In this document: positions 14,889 to 28,300 of the stretch, piece by piece | How positions within the stretch are numbered: position 1 is the first letter of the stretch | Layout: each line of letters begins with the position of its first letter | Assembly (NCBI GenBank): GCA_001695595.3 | Contig: MBPM02000022.1 | Location: 868,001-932,000 of the forward strand | Source: Plasmopara viticola | Taxonomy: Eukaryota; Oomycota; Peronosporomycetes; Peronosporales; Peronosporaceae | Length of the DNA: 64,000 bases | Direction of reading: 5' to 3' | The notes under the pieces: model-generated | Database searches by the model: none | What the model was told of the DNA's origin: nothing | Seen by the model: the letters and a program-made list of their open reading frames with translations, nothing else | Made by a program: the position numbers and the translations under genes

Positions 14889-17800
14889 TGCTCAGATGAT
14901 GTGGGACGACCGATACGTCCTTTCTATCTCTTAAGACATGTACAGATCCATTAGAGACACAACAAAGCGTATATTCACCTTCTTTAAGTGCTGAGACGCT
15001 GTACGACCATAGCTACGTTCTTTTGATCTATCTAGACGTTCACACACGCGATAGCTCAAAATTAAGCGCATATTCAATTCATTTAAGCGCTAAGACGCTG
15101 TACGTCAGCAGATACGTCCTTTCTATCCTCTTAGACGTGCACAGACGCAATAGGGCCACAACTAAGCATCAAGCCACTTTTCTAAAGTGCTCAGATGATG
15201 TGGGACGACCGATACGTCCTTTCTATCTCTTAAGACATGTACAGATGCATTAGAGACACAACAAAGAGTATATTCACCTTCTTTAAGCGCTGAGACGCTG
15301 TACGACCATAGCTACGTTCTTTTGATCTATCTAGACGTTCACACACGCGATAGCTCAAAATTAAGCGCATATTCAATTCATTTAAGCGCTAAGACGCTGT
15401 ACGTCAGCAGATACGTCCTTTCTATCCTCTTAGACGTGCACAGACGCAATAGGGCCACAACTAAGCATGAAAGCTTTTCTAAAGTGCTCAGATGATGTGG
15501 GACGACCGATACGTCCTTTCTATCTCTTAAGACATGTACAGATGCATTAGAGACACAACAAAGAGTATATTCACCTTCTTTAAGTGCTGAGACGCTGTAC
15601 GACCATAGCTACGTTCTTTTGATCTATCTAGACGTTCACACACGCGATAGCTCAAAATTAAGCGCATATTCAATTCATTTAAGCGCTAAGACGCTGTACG
15701 TCAGCAGATACGTCCTTTCTATCCTCTTAGACGTGCACAGACGCAATAGGGCCACAACTAAGCATGAAACAGCTTTTCTAAAGTGCTCAATGATGTGGGA
15801 CGACCGATACGTCCTTTCTATCTCTTAAGACATGTACAGATGCATTAGAGACACAACAAATATATTACCCTTTAAGCGCTGAGACGCTGTACGACCATAG
15901 CTACGTTCTTTTGATCTATCTAGACGTTCACACACGCGATAGCTCAAAATTAAGCGCATATTCAATTCATTTAAGCGCTAAGACGCTGTACGTCAGCAGA
16001 TACGTCCTTTCTATCCTCTTAGACGTGCACAGACGCAATAGGGCCACAACTAAGCATGAAACAGCTTTTCTAAAGTGCTCAATGATGTGGGACGACCGAT
16101 ACGTCCTTTCTATCTCTTAAGACATGTACAGATGCATTAGAGACACAACAAAGCGTATATTCACCTTCTTTAAGTGCTGAGACGCTGTACGACCATAGCT
16201 ACGTTCTTTTGATCTATCTAGACGTTCACACACGCAATAGCGTCAAAATTAAGCGCATATTCAATTCATTTAAGCGCTAAGACGCTGTACGTCAGCAGAT
16301 ACGTCCTTTCTATCCTCTTAGACGTGCACAGACGCAATAGGGCCACAACGAAGCATGAAACAGCTTTTCTAAAGTGCTCAATGATGTGGGACGACCGATA
16401 CGTCCTTTCTATCTCTTAAGACATGTACAGATGCATTAGAGACACAACAAAGAGTATATTCACCTTCTTTAAGTGCTGAGACGCTGTACGACCATAGCTA
16501 CGTTCTTTTGATCTATCTAGACGTTCACACACGCGATAGCTTCAAAATTAAGCGCATATTCAATTCATTTAAGCGCTAAGACGCTGTACGTCAGCAGATA
16601 CGTCCTTTCTATCCTCTTAGACGTGCACAGACGCAATAGGGCCACAACGAAGCATGAAACAGCTTTTCTAAAGTGCTCAGATGATGTGGGACGACCGATA
16701 CGTCCTTTCTATCTCTTAAGACATGTACAGATGCATTAGAGACACAACAAAGCGTATATTCACCTTCTTTAAGCGCTGAGACGCTGTACGACCATAGCTA
16801 CGTTCTTTTGATCTATCTAGACGTTCACACACGCGATAGCTCAAAATTAAGCGCATATTCAATTCATTTAAGCGCTAAGACGCTGTACGTCAGCAGATAC
16901 GTCCTTTCTATCCTCTTAGACGTGCAAAGACGCAATAGGGCCACAACTCAGCATCAAGCAGCTTTTCTAAAGTGCTCAGATGATGTGGGACGACCGATAC
17001 ATCCTTTCTATCTCTTTAGACATGTACAGATGCATTAGAGACACAACAAAGCGTATATTACCTTCTTTAAGCTGAGACGCTGTACGACCATAGCTACGTT
17101 CTTTTGATCTATCTAGACGTTCACACACGCGATAGCTCAAAATTAAGCGCATATTCAATTCATTTAAGCGCTAAGACGCTGTACGTCAGCAGATACGTCC
17201 TTTCTATCCTCTTAGACGTGCACAGACGCAATAGGGCCACAACTAAGCATCAAGCCACTTTTCTAAAGTGCTCAGATGATGTGGGACGACCGATACGTCC
17301 TTTCTATCTCTTAAGACATGTACAGATGCATTAGAGACACAACAAAGAGTATATTCACCTTCTTTAAGTGCTGAGACGCTGTACGACCATAGCTACGTTC
17401 TTTTGATCTATCTAGACGTTCACACACGCGATAGCTCAAAATTAAGCGCATATTCAATTCATTTAAGCGCTAAGACGCTGTACGTCAGCAGATACGTCCT
17501 TTCTATCCTCTTAGACGTGCACAGACGCAATAGGGCCACAACTAAGCATCAAACAGCTTTTCTAAAGTGCTCAGATGATGTGGGACGACCGATACGTCCT
17601 TTCTATCTCTTAAGACATGTACAGATGCATTAGAGACACAACAAAGTGTATATTACCCTTCTTTAAGTGCTGAGACGCTGTACGACCATAGCTACGTTCT
17701 TTTGATCTATCTAGACGTTCACACACGCGATAGCTCAAAATTAAGCGCATATTCAATTCATTTAAGCGCTAAGACGCTGTACGTCAGCAGATACGTCCTT

Positions 17801-20800
17801 TCTATCCTCTTAGACGTGCACAGACGCAATAGGGCCACAACTAAGCATGAAACAGCTTTTCTAAAGTGCTCAGATGATGTGGGACGACCGATACGTCCTT
17901 TCTATCTCTTAAGACATGTACAAATGCATTAGAGACACAACAAAGATATTTCCCTTCTTTAAGTGCTGAGACGCTGTACGACCATAGCTTCGTTCTTTTG
18001 ATCTATCTAGACGTTCACACACGCGATAGCTTCAAAATTAAGCGCATATTCAATTCATTTAAGCGCTAAGACGCTGTACGTCAGCAGATACGTCCTTTCT
18101 ATCCTCTTAGACGTGCACAGACGCAATAGGGCCACAACTAAGCATCAAGCCACTTTTCTAAAGTGCTCAGATGATGTGGGACGACCGATACGTCCTTTCT
18201 ATCTCTTAAGACATGTACAGATGCATTAGAGACACAACAAAGCGTATATTACCCTTCTTTAAGTGCTGAGACGCTGTACGACCATAGCTACGTTCTTTTG
18301 ATCTATCTAGACGTTCACACACGCGATAGCTTCAAAATTAAGCGCATATTTAATTCATTTAAGCGCTAAGACGCTGTACGTCAGCAGATACGTCCTTTCT
18401 ATCCTCTTAGACGTGCACAGACGCAATAGGGCCACAACTAAGCATCAAGCCACTTTCTAAAGTGCTCAGATGATGTGGGACGACCGATACGTCCTTTCTA
18501 TCTCTTAAGACATGTACAGATGCATTAGAGACACAACAAAGCGTATATTACCCTTCTTTAAGTGCTGAGACGCTGTACGACCATAGCTACGTTCTTTTGA
18601 TCTATCTAGACGTTCACACACGCGATAGCTCAAAATTAAGCGCATATTCAATTCATTTAAGCGCTAAGACGCTGTACGTCAGCAGATACGTCCTTTCTAT
18701 CCTCTTAGACGTGCACAGACGCAATAGGGCCACAACGAAGCATCAAACAGCTTTTCTAAAGTGCTCAGATGATGTGGGACGACCGATACGTCCTTTCTAT
18801 CTCTTAAGACATGTACAGATGCATTAGAGACACAACAAAGCGTATATTACCTTTTTTAAAAGCTGAGACGCTGTACGACCATAGCTACGTTCTTTTGATC
18901 TATCTAGACGTTCACACACGCGATAGCGTCAAAACTAAGCGCATATTCAATTCATTTAAGCGCTAAGACGCTGTACGTCAGCAGATACGTCCTTTCTATC
19001 CTCTTAGACGTGCACAGACGCAATAGGGCCACAACGAAGCATGAAACAGCTTTTCTAAAGTGCTCAGATGATGTGGGACGACCGATACGTCCTTTCTATC
19101 TCTTAAGACATGTACAGATGCATTAGAGACACAACAAAGAGTATATTCACCTTCTTTAAGTGCTGAGACGCTGTACGACCATAGCTACGTTCTTTTGATC
19201 TATCTAGACGTTCACACACGCGATAGCTTCAAAATTAAGCGCATATTCAATTCATTTAAGCGCTAAGACGCTGTACGTCAGCAGATACGTCCTTTCTATC
19301 CTCTTAGACGAGCACAGACGCAATAGGGCCACAACTAAGCATCAAGCCACTTTTCTAAAGTGCTCAGATGATGTGGGACGACCGATACGTCCTTTCTATC
19401 TCTTAAGACATGTACAGATGCATTAGAGACACAACAAAGCGTATATTACCCTTCTTTAAGTGCTGAGACGCTGTACGACCATAGCTACGTTCTTTTGATC
19501 TATCTAGACGTTCACACACGCGATAGCTTCAAAATTAAGCGCATATTCAATTCATTTAAGCGCTAAGACGCTGTACGTCAGCAGATACGTCCTTTCTATC
19601 CTCTTAGACGTGCACAGACGCAATAGGGCCACAACTAAGCATCAAGCACTTTTCTAAAGTGCTCAGATGATGTGGGACGACCGATACGTCCTTTCTATCT
19701 CTTAAGACATGTACAGATGCATTAGAGACACAACAAAGCGTATATTACCCTTCTTTAAGTGCTGAGACGCTGTACGACCATAGCTACGTTCTTTTGATCT
19801 ATCTAGACGTTCACACACGCAATAGCGTCAAAACTAAGCGCATATTCAATTCATTTAAGCGCTAAGACGCTGTACGTCAGCAGATACGTCCTTTCTATCC
19901 TCTTAGACGTGCACAGACGCAATAGGGCCACAACTAAGCATGAAACAGCTTTTCTAAAGTGCTCAGATGATGTGGGACGACCGATACGTCCTTTCTATCT
20001 CTTAAGACATGTACAGATGCATTAGAGACACAACAAAGTGTATATTACCCTTCTTTAAGCGCTGAGACGCTGTACAACCATAGCTACGTTCTTTTGATCT
20101 ATCTAGACGTTCACACACGCGATAGCTCAAAATTAAGCGCATATTCAATTCATTTAAGCGCTAAGACGCTGTACGTCAGCAGATACGTCCTTTCTATCCT
20201 CTTAGACGTGCACAGACGCAATAGGGCCACAACGAAGCATGAAACTTTTCTAAAGTGCTCAGATGATGTGGGACGACCGATACGTCCTTTCTATCTCTTA
20301 AGACATGTACAGATGCATTAGAGACACAACAAAGCGTATATTACCCTTCTTTAAGCGCTGAGACGCTGTACGACCATAGCTACGTTCTTTTGATCTATCT
20401 AGACGTTCACACACGCGATAGCTCAAAATTAAGCGCATATTCAATTCATTTAAGCGCTAAGACGCTGTACGTCAGCAGATACGTCCTTTCTATCCTCTTA
20501 GACGTGCACAGACGCAATAGGGCCACAACTAAGCATCAAGCCACTTTTCTAAAGTGCTCAGATGATGTGGGACGACCGATACGTCCTTTCTATCTCTTAA
20601 GACATGTACAGATGCATTAGAGACACAACAAAGAGTATATTACCTTCTTTAAGTGCTGAGACGCTGTACGACCATAGCTACGTTCTTTTGATCTATCTAG
20701 ACGTTCACACACGCAATAGCGTCAAAATTAAGCGCATATTCAATTCATTTAAGCGCTAAGACGCTGTACGTCAGCAGATACGTCCTTTCTATCCTCTTAG

Positions 20801-23800
20801 ACGTGCACAGACGCAATAGGGCCACAACTAAGCATCAAGCCACTTTTCTAAAGTGCTCAGATGATGTGGGACGACCGATACGTCCTTTCTATCTCTTAAG
20901 ACATGTACAGATGCATTAGAGACACAACAAAGCGTATATTACCCTTCTTTAAGCGCTGAGACGCTGTACGACCATAGCTACGTTCTTTTGATCTATCTAG
21001 ACGTTCACACACGCATAGCTTCAAAATTAAGCGCATATTCAATTCATTTAAGCGCTAAGACGCTGTACGTCAGCAGATACGTCCTTTCTATCCTCTTAGA
21101 CGTGCACAGACGCAATAGGGCCACAACTAAGCATCAAGCACTTTTCTAAAGTGCTCAGATGATGTGGGACGACCGATACGTCCTTTCTATCTCTTAAGAC
21201 ATGTACAGATGCATTAGAGACACAACAAAGCGTATATTACCCTTCTTTAAGCGCTGAGACGCTGTACGACCATAGCTACGTTCTTTTGATCTATCTAGAC
21301 GTTCACACACGCAATAGCGTCAAAATTAAGCGCATATTCAATTCATTTAAGCGCTAAGACGCTGTACGTCAGCAGATACGTCCTTTCTATCCTCTTAGAC
21401 GTGCACAGACGCAATAGGGCCACAACTAAGCATGAAACAGCTTTTCTAAAGTGCTCAGATGATGTGGGACGACCGATACGTCCTTTCTATCTCTTAAGAC
21501 ATGTACAGATGCATTAGAGACACAACAAAGAGTATATTCACCTTCTTTAAGTGCTGAGACGCTGTACGACCATAGCTACGTTCTTTTGATCTATCTAGAC
21601 GTTCACACACGCGATAGCTTCAAAATTAAGCGCATATTCAATTCATTTAAGCGCTAAGACGCTGTACGTCAGCAGATACGTCTTTCTATCCTCTTAGACG
21701 TGCACAGACGCAATAGGGCCACAACTAAGCATCAAGCCACTTTTCTAAAGTGCTCAGATGATGTGGGACGACCGATACGTCCTTTCTATCTCTTAAGACA
21801 TGTACAGATGCATTAGAGACACAACAAAGCGTATATTACCCTTCTTTAAGCGCTGAGACGCTGTACGACCATAGCTACGTTCTTTTGATCTATCTAGACG
21901 TTCACACACGCATAGCGTCAAAATTAAGCGCATATTCAATTCATTTAAGCGCTAAGACGCTGTACGTCAGCAGATACGTCCTTTCTATCCTCTTAGACGT
22001 GCACAGACGCAATAGGGCCACAACTAAGCATGAAACAGCTTTTCTAAAGTGCTCAGATGATGTGGGACGACCGATACGTCCTTTCTATCTCTTAAGACAT
22101 GTACAGATGCATTAGAGACACAACAAAGAGTATATTACCTTCTTTAAGTGCTGAGACGCTGTACGACCATAGCTACGTTCTTTTGATCTATCTAGACGTT
22201 CACACACGCGATAGCTCAAAATTAAGCGCATATTCAATTCATTTAAGCGCTAAGACGCTGTACGTCAGCAGATACGTCCTTTCTATCCTCTTAGACGTGC
22301 ACAGACGCAATAGGGCCACAACTAAGCATCAAGCACTTTTCTAAAGTGCTCAGATGATGTGGGACGACCGATACGTCCTTTCTATCTCTTAAGACATGTA
22401 CAGATGCATTAGAGACACAACAAAGAGTATATTCACCTTCTTTAAGTGCTGAGACGCTGTACGACCATAGCTACGTTCTTTTGATCTATCTAGACGTTCA
22501 CACACGCGATAGCTTCAAAATTAAGCGCATATTCAATTCATTTAAGCGCTAAGACGCTGTACGTCAGCAGATACGTCCTTTCTATCCTCTTAGACGTGCA
22601 CAGACGCAATAGGGCCACAACTAAGCATTCAACAGCTTTTCTAAAGTGCTCAGATGATGTGGGACGACAGATACGTCCTTTCTATCTCTGAAGACATGTA
22701 CAGATGCATTAGAGACACAACAAAGTATATACTCACCCTCTTTAAGCGCTGAGACGCTGTACGACCATAGCTACGTTCTTTTGATCTATCTAGACGTTCA
22801 CACACGCGATAGCTTCAAAATTAAGCGCATATTCAATTCATTTAAGCGCTAAGACGCTGTACGTCAGCAGATACGTCCTTTCTATCCTCTTAGACGTGCA
22901 CAGACGCAATAGGGCCACAACGAAGCATGAAACAGCTTTTCTAAAGTGCTCAGATGATGTGGGACGACCGATACGTCCTTTCTATCTCTTAAGACATGTA
23001 CAGATGCATTAGAGACACAACAAAGAGTATATTCACCTTCTTTAAGTGCTGAGACGCTGTACGACCATAGCTACGTTCTTTTGATCTATCTAGACGTTCA
23101 CACACGCGATAGCTCAAAATTAAGCGCATATTCAATTCATTTAAGCGCTAAGACGCTGTACGTCAGCAGATACGTCCTTTCTATCCTCTTAGACGTGCAC
23201 AGACGCAATAGGGCCACAACTAAGCATCAAGCCACTTTTCTAAAGTGCTCAGATGATGTGGGACGACCGATACGTCCTTTCTATCTCTTAAGACATGTAC
23301 AGATGCATTAGAGACACAACAAAGCGTATATTACCCTTCTTTAAGTGCTGAGACGCTGTACGACCATAGCTACGTTCTTTTGATCTATCTAGACGTTCAC
23401 ACACGCGATAGCTTCAAAATTAAGCGCATATTCAATTCATTTAAGCGCTAAGACGCTGTACGTCAGCAGATACGTCCTTTCTATCCTCTTAGACGTGCAC
23501 AGACGCAATAGGGCCACAACTAAGCATCAAGCCACTTTTCTAAAGTGCTCAGATGATGTGGGACGACCGATACGTCCTTTCTATCTCTTAAGACATGTAC
23601 AGATGCATTAGAGACACAACAAAGCGTATATTACCTTCTTTAAGTGCTGAGACGCTGTACGACCATAGCTACGTTCTTTTGATCTATCTAGACGTTCACA
23701 CACGCAATAGCTCAAAAAAGCGCATATTCAATTCATTTAAGCGCTAAGACGCTGTACGTCAGCAGATACGTCCTTTATATCCTCTTAGACGTGCACAGAC

Positions 23801-23841
23801 GCAATAGGGCCACAACTAAGCATGAAACAGCTTTTCTAAAG

Positions 23842-23941
23842 TGCTCAGATGATGTGGGACGACCGATACGTCCTTTCTATCACTTTAGACGTGCACAGAT
23901 GCAATAGAGACACACCAAAGTGTAAACTCACCCTATATAAG
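23842..23941 (+). repeat. A monomer with type-2-like 3' half inside region I
   Basis: The first 40 bases are ordinary type 1 A ('gaccgatacgtcc'). From about 23881 the monomer reads 'cactttagacgtgcacag', 'acaccaaagtgtaaactc' and 'ccctatataag', as in region II. It is a short patch, about 60 bp long, in an otherwise type 1 neighbourhood, as a conversion tract would leave. Confidence 0.82.
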
Positions 23942-24438
23942 TGCTGAGACGCTGTACGACCATAGCTACGTTCTTTTGATCTATCTAGACGTTCACACAC
24001 GCATAGCTCAAAATTAAGCGCATATTCAATTCATTTAAGCGCTAAGACGCTGTACGTCAGCAGATACGTCCTTTCTATCCTCTTAGACGTGCACAGACGC
24101 AATAGGGCCACAACTAAGCATCAAGCCACTTTTCTAAAGTGCTCAGATGATGTGGGACGACCGATACGTCCTTTCTATCTCTTAAGACATGTACAGATGC
24201 ATTAGAGACACAACAAAGGTATATTCACCTTCTTTAAGTGCTGAGACGCTGTACGACCATAGCTACGTTCTTTTGATCTATCTAGACGTTCACACACGCA
24301 ATAGCGTCAAAATTAAGCGCATATTCAATTCATTTAAGCGCTAAGACGCTGTACGTCAGCAGATACGTCCTTTCTATCCTCTTAGACGTGCACAGACGCA
24401 ATAGGGCCACAACTAAGCATCAAGCCACTTTTCTAAAG

Positions 24439-24538
24439 TGCTCAGATGATGTGGGACGACCGATACGTCCTTTCTATCTCTTAAGACATGTACAGATGCA
24501 TTAGAGACACAACAAAGCGTATATTACCCTTCTTTAAG
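24439..24538 (+). repeat. Monomer A (type 1 reference copy)
   Basis: This 100-bp monomer starts 'tgctcagatgatgtggg' and ends 'cttctttaag'. Aligned without gaps to B and C, hand counts on representative copies give about 66% and 67% identity. Its longest shared core with C is the 17-base 'gatacgtcctttctatc' at monomer positions 24-40. The variable part is near positions 77-95, where array copies read agtatattcacc, cgtatattaccc or shorter forms. In type 2 units about 11 bases differ, giving 'gacgacaaatacg', 'ctccttagacgtgc' and 'acaccaaagtgtatac'. Confidence 0.93.
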
Positions 24539-24638
24539 CGCTGAGACGCTGTACGACCATAGCTACGTTCTTTTGATCTATCTAGACGTTCACACACGCA
24601 ATAGCGTCAAAATTAAGCGCATATTCAATTCATTTAAG
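24539..24638 (+). repeat. Monomer B (type 1 reference copy)
   Basis: This 100-bp monomer starts 'cgctgagacgctgtacgacc' and ends 'ttcatttaag'. It is about 66% identical to A and 64% to C by hand count. The indel hotspot is around positions 61-77: array copies read gatagcttcaaaatt, gatagctcaaaatt (one base shorter), aatagcgtcaaaatt or aataggtcaaaaaa. Type 2 B monomers differ by about 10 bases, with 'gacgatgtacgacc', 'tctttcgatc', often 'gactttcacac', and 'gtcacaagaaagcg' or 'gtcaaaactaagcg'. Confidence 0.93.
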
Positions 24639-24738
24639 CGCTAAGACGCTGTACGTCAGCAGATACGTCCTTTCTATCCTCTTAGACGTGCACAGACGCA
24701 ATAGGGCCACAACTAAGCATCAAGCCACTTTTCTAAAG
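24639..24738 (+). repeat. Monomer C (type 1 reference copy)
   Basis: This 100-bp monomer starts 'cgctaagacgctgtacgtca'. The first 78 positions are nearly invariant over the whole window. The tail (positions 76-95) has two common alleles, 'cgaagcatgaaacagc' and 'ctaagcatcaagccac'; this copy carries the second. The first allele is shared by type 1 and type 2 families: base-for-base identical 100-mers occur at 198-297, 26733-26832, 50847-50946 and 63626-63725. C is therefore far better conserved across the array than A or B. Confidence 0.93.
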
Positions 24739-25237
24739 TGCTCAGATGATGTGGGACGACCGATACGTCCTTTCTATCTCTTAAGACATGTACAGATGCA
24801 TTAGAGACACAACAAAGCGTATATTACCCTTCTTTAAGCGCTGAGACGCTGTACGACCATAGCTACGTTCTTTTGATCTATCTAGACGTTCACACACGCA
24901 ATAGCGTCAAAATTAAGCGCATATTCAATTCATTTAAGCGCTAAGACGCTGTACGTCAGCAGATACGTCCTTTCTATCCTCTTAGACGTGCACAGACGCA
25001 ATAGGGCCACAACGAAGCATGAAACAGCTTTTCTAAAGTGCTCAGATGATGTGGGACGACCGATACGTCCTTTCTATCTCTTAAGACATGTACAGATGCA
25101 TTAGAGACACAACAAAGAGTATATTCACCTTCTTTAAGTGCTGAGACGCTGTACGACCATAGCTACGTTCTTTTGATCTATCTAGACGTTCACACACGCG
25201 ATAGCTCAAAATTAAGCGCATATTCAATTCATTTAAG

Positions 25238-25336
25238 CGCTAAGACGCTGTACGTCAGCAGATACGTCTTTTCTATCCTCTTAAACGTGCACAGACGCAA
25301 TAGGGGCACAACTAAGCATGAAAAACCTTTTTAAAG
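25238..25336 (+). repeat. Rare C allele, copy 3 (99 bp)
   Basis: It carries the same rare tail and the 'cttaaacgtgc' change as the copy at 14790-14888, about 10.4 kb (35 trimers) away. It differs from that copy by 'cgtcttttctatcc' in the core. Confidence 0.9.
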
Positions 25337-28300
25337 TGCTCAGATGATGTGGGACGACCGATACGTCCTTTCTATCTCTTAAGACATGTACAGATGCATT
25401 AGAGACACAACAAAGCGTATATTACCCTTCTTTAAGCGCTGAGACGCTGTACGACCATAGCTACGTTCTTTTGATCTATCTAGACGTTCACACACGCAAT
25501 AGCGTCAAAATTAAGCGCATATTCAATTCATTTAAGCGCTAAGACGCTGTACGTCAGCAGATACGTCTTTCTACCCTCTTAGACGTGCACAGACGCAATA
25601 GGGCCACAACGAAGCATGAAACAGCTTTTCTAAAGTGCTCAATGATGTGGGACGACCGATACGTCCTTTCTATCTCTTAAGACATGTACAGATGCATTAG
25701 AGACACAACAAAGAGTATATTCACCTTCTTTAAGTGCTGAGACGCTGTACGACCATAGCTACGTTCTTTTGATCTATCTAGACGTTCACACACGCGATAG
25801 CTTCAAAATTAAGCGCATATTCAATTCATTTAAGCGCTAAGACGCTGTACGTCAGCAGATACGTCCTTTCTATCCTCTTAGACGTGCACAGACGCAATAG
25901 GGCCACAACTAAGCATCAAGCCACTTTTCTAAAGTGCTCAGATGATGTGGGACGACCGATACGTCCTTTCTATCTCTTAAGACATGTACAGATGCATTAG
26001 AGACACAACAAAGCGTATATTACCCTTCTTTAAGCGCTGAGACGCTGTACGACCATAGCTACGTTCTTTTGATCTATCTAGACGTTCACACACGCAATAG
26101 CGTCAAAATTAAGCGCATATTCAATTCATTTAAGCGCTAAGACGCTGTACGTCAGCAGATACGTCTTTTCTATCCTCTTAGACGTGCACAGACGCAATAG
26201 GGCCACAACGAAGCATGAAACAGCTTTTCTAAAGTGCTCAGATGATGTGGGACGACCGATACGTCCTTTCTATCTCTTAAGACATGTACAGATGCATTAG
26301 AGACACAACAAAGAGTATATTCACCTTCTTTAAGTGCTGAGACGCTGTACGACCATAGCTACGTTCTTTTGATCTATCTAGACGTTCACACACGCAATAG
26401 CTCAAAATTAAGCGCATATTCAATTCATTTAAGCGCTAAGACGCTGTACGTCAGCAGATACGTCCTTTCTATCCTCTTAGACGTGCACAGACGCAATAGG
26501 GCCACAACGAAGCATGAAACAGCTTTTCTAAAGTGCTCAATGATGTGGGACGACCGATACGTCCTTTCTATCTCTTAAGACATGTACAGATGCATTAGAG
26601 ACACAACAAAGCGTATATTACCCTTCTTTAAGCGCTGAGACGCTGTACGACCATAGCTACGTTCTTTTGATCTATCTAGACGTTCACACACGCAATAGCG
26701 TCAAAATTAAGCGCATATTCAATTCATTTAAGCGCTAAGACGCTGTACGTCAGCAGATACGTCCTTTCTATCCTCTTAGACGTGCACAGACGCAATAGGG
26801 CCACAACGAAGCATGAAACAGCTTTTCTAAAGTGCTCAATGATGTGGGACGACCGATACGTCCTTTCTATCTCTTAAGACATGTACAGATGCATTAGAGA
26901 CACAACAAAGAGTATATTCACCTTCTTTAAGTGCTGAGACGCTGTACGACCATAGCTACGTTCTTTTGATCTATCTAGACGTCCACAGACGCAATAGGGT
27001 CAAAGTTAAGCGCATATTCAATTCATTTAAGCGTTAAGACGCTGTACGTCAGCAGATACGTCCTTTCTATCCTCTTAGACGTGCACAGACGCAATAGGGC
27101 CACAACGAAGCATGAAACAGCTTTTCTAAAGTGCTCAGATGATGTGGGACGACCGATACGTCCTTTCTATCTCTTAAGACATGTACAGATGCATTAGAGA
27201 CACAACAAAGAGTATATTCACCTTCTTTAAGTGCTGAGACGCTGTACGACCATAGCTACGTTCTTTTGATCTATCTAGACGTTCACACACGCAATAGCTT
27301 CAAAATTAAGCGCATATTCAATTCATTTAAGCGCTAAGACGCTGTACGTCAGCAGATACGTCCTTTCTATCCTCTTAGACGTGCACAGACGCAATAGGGC
27401 CACAACGAAGCATGAAACAGCTTTTCTAAAGTGCTCAATGATGTGGGACGACCGATACGTCCTTTCTATCTCTTAAGACATGTACAGATGCATTAGAGAC
27501 ACAAAAGAGTATATTCACCTTCTTTAAGTGCTGAGACGCTGTACGACCATAGCTACGTTCTTTTGATCTATCTAGACGTTCACACACGCGATAGCCTCAA
27601 AATTAAGCGCATATTCAATTCATTTAAGCGCTAAGACGCTGTACGTCAGCAGATACGTCCTTTCTATCCTCTTAGACGTGCACAGACGCAATAGGGCCAC
27701 AACTAAGCATCAAGCCACTTTTCTAAAGTGCTCAGATGATGTGGGACGACCGATACGTCCTTTCTATCTCTTAAGACATGTACAGATGCATTAGAGACAC
27801 AACAAAGCGTATATTCACCTTCTTTAAGTGCTGAGACGCTGTACGACCATAGCTACGTTCTTTTGATCTATCTAGACGTTCACACACGCAATAGCGTCAA
27901 AATTAAGCGCATATTCAATTCATTTAAGCGCTAAGACGCTGTACGTCAGCAGATACGTCCTTTCTATCCTCTTAGACGTGCACAGACGCAATAGGGCCAC
28001 AACGAAGCATGAAACAGCTTTTCTAAAGTGCTCAATGATGTGGGACGACCGATACGTCCTTTCTATCTCTTAAGACATGTACAGATGCATTAGAGACACA
28101 ACAAAGCGTATATTACCCTTCTTTAAGCGCTGAGACGCTGTACGACCATAGCTACGTTCTTTTGATCTATCTAGACGTTCACACACGCAATAGGGTCACA
28201 AGAAAGCGCATATTCAATTCATTTAAGCGCTAAGACGCTGTACGTCAGCAGATACGTCCTTTCTATCCTCTTAGACGTGCACAGACGCAATAGGGCCACA

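Larger units (their letters stand above)
24439..24738 (+). repeat. Representative type 1 trimer unit (A-B-C, exactly 300 bp)
   Basis: This unit is a clean reference copy for the first 28 kb. Monomer A is 24439-24538, B is 24539-24638 and C is 24639-24738, each exactly 100 bp. Type 1 markers are 'gacgaccgatacg' and 'ctcttaagacatg' in A, 'ttcttttgatc' and 'gacgttcacac' in B, and 'tatcctcttagacg' in C. Each monomer ends in a similar 'ttaag' or 'taaag' and begins with 'tgct' or 'cgct'. The following unit (24739-25038) differs from it only in its C tail. Confidence 0.95.
24241..25012 (+). repeat. Perfect 300-bp periodicity over 772 bp
   Basis: The sequence 24241-24712 is identical, base for base, to 24541-25012. 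This gives about 2.6 exact copies of one trimer (B with 'aatagcgtcaaaatt', C with 'ctaagcatcaagccac', A with 'gcgtatattaccc'). The identity ends at 25013, where 'ctaagcat' becomes 'cgaagcat'. This is the youngest tandem duplication I could recognise in the window. Confidence 0.92.
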
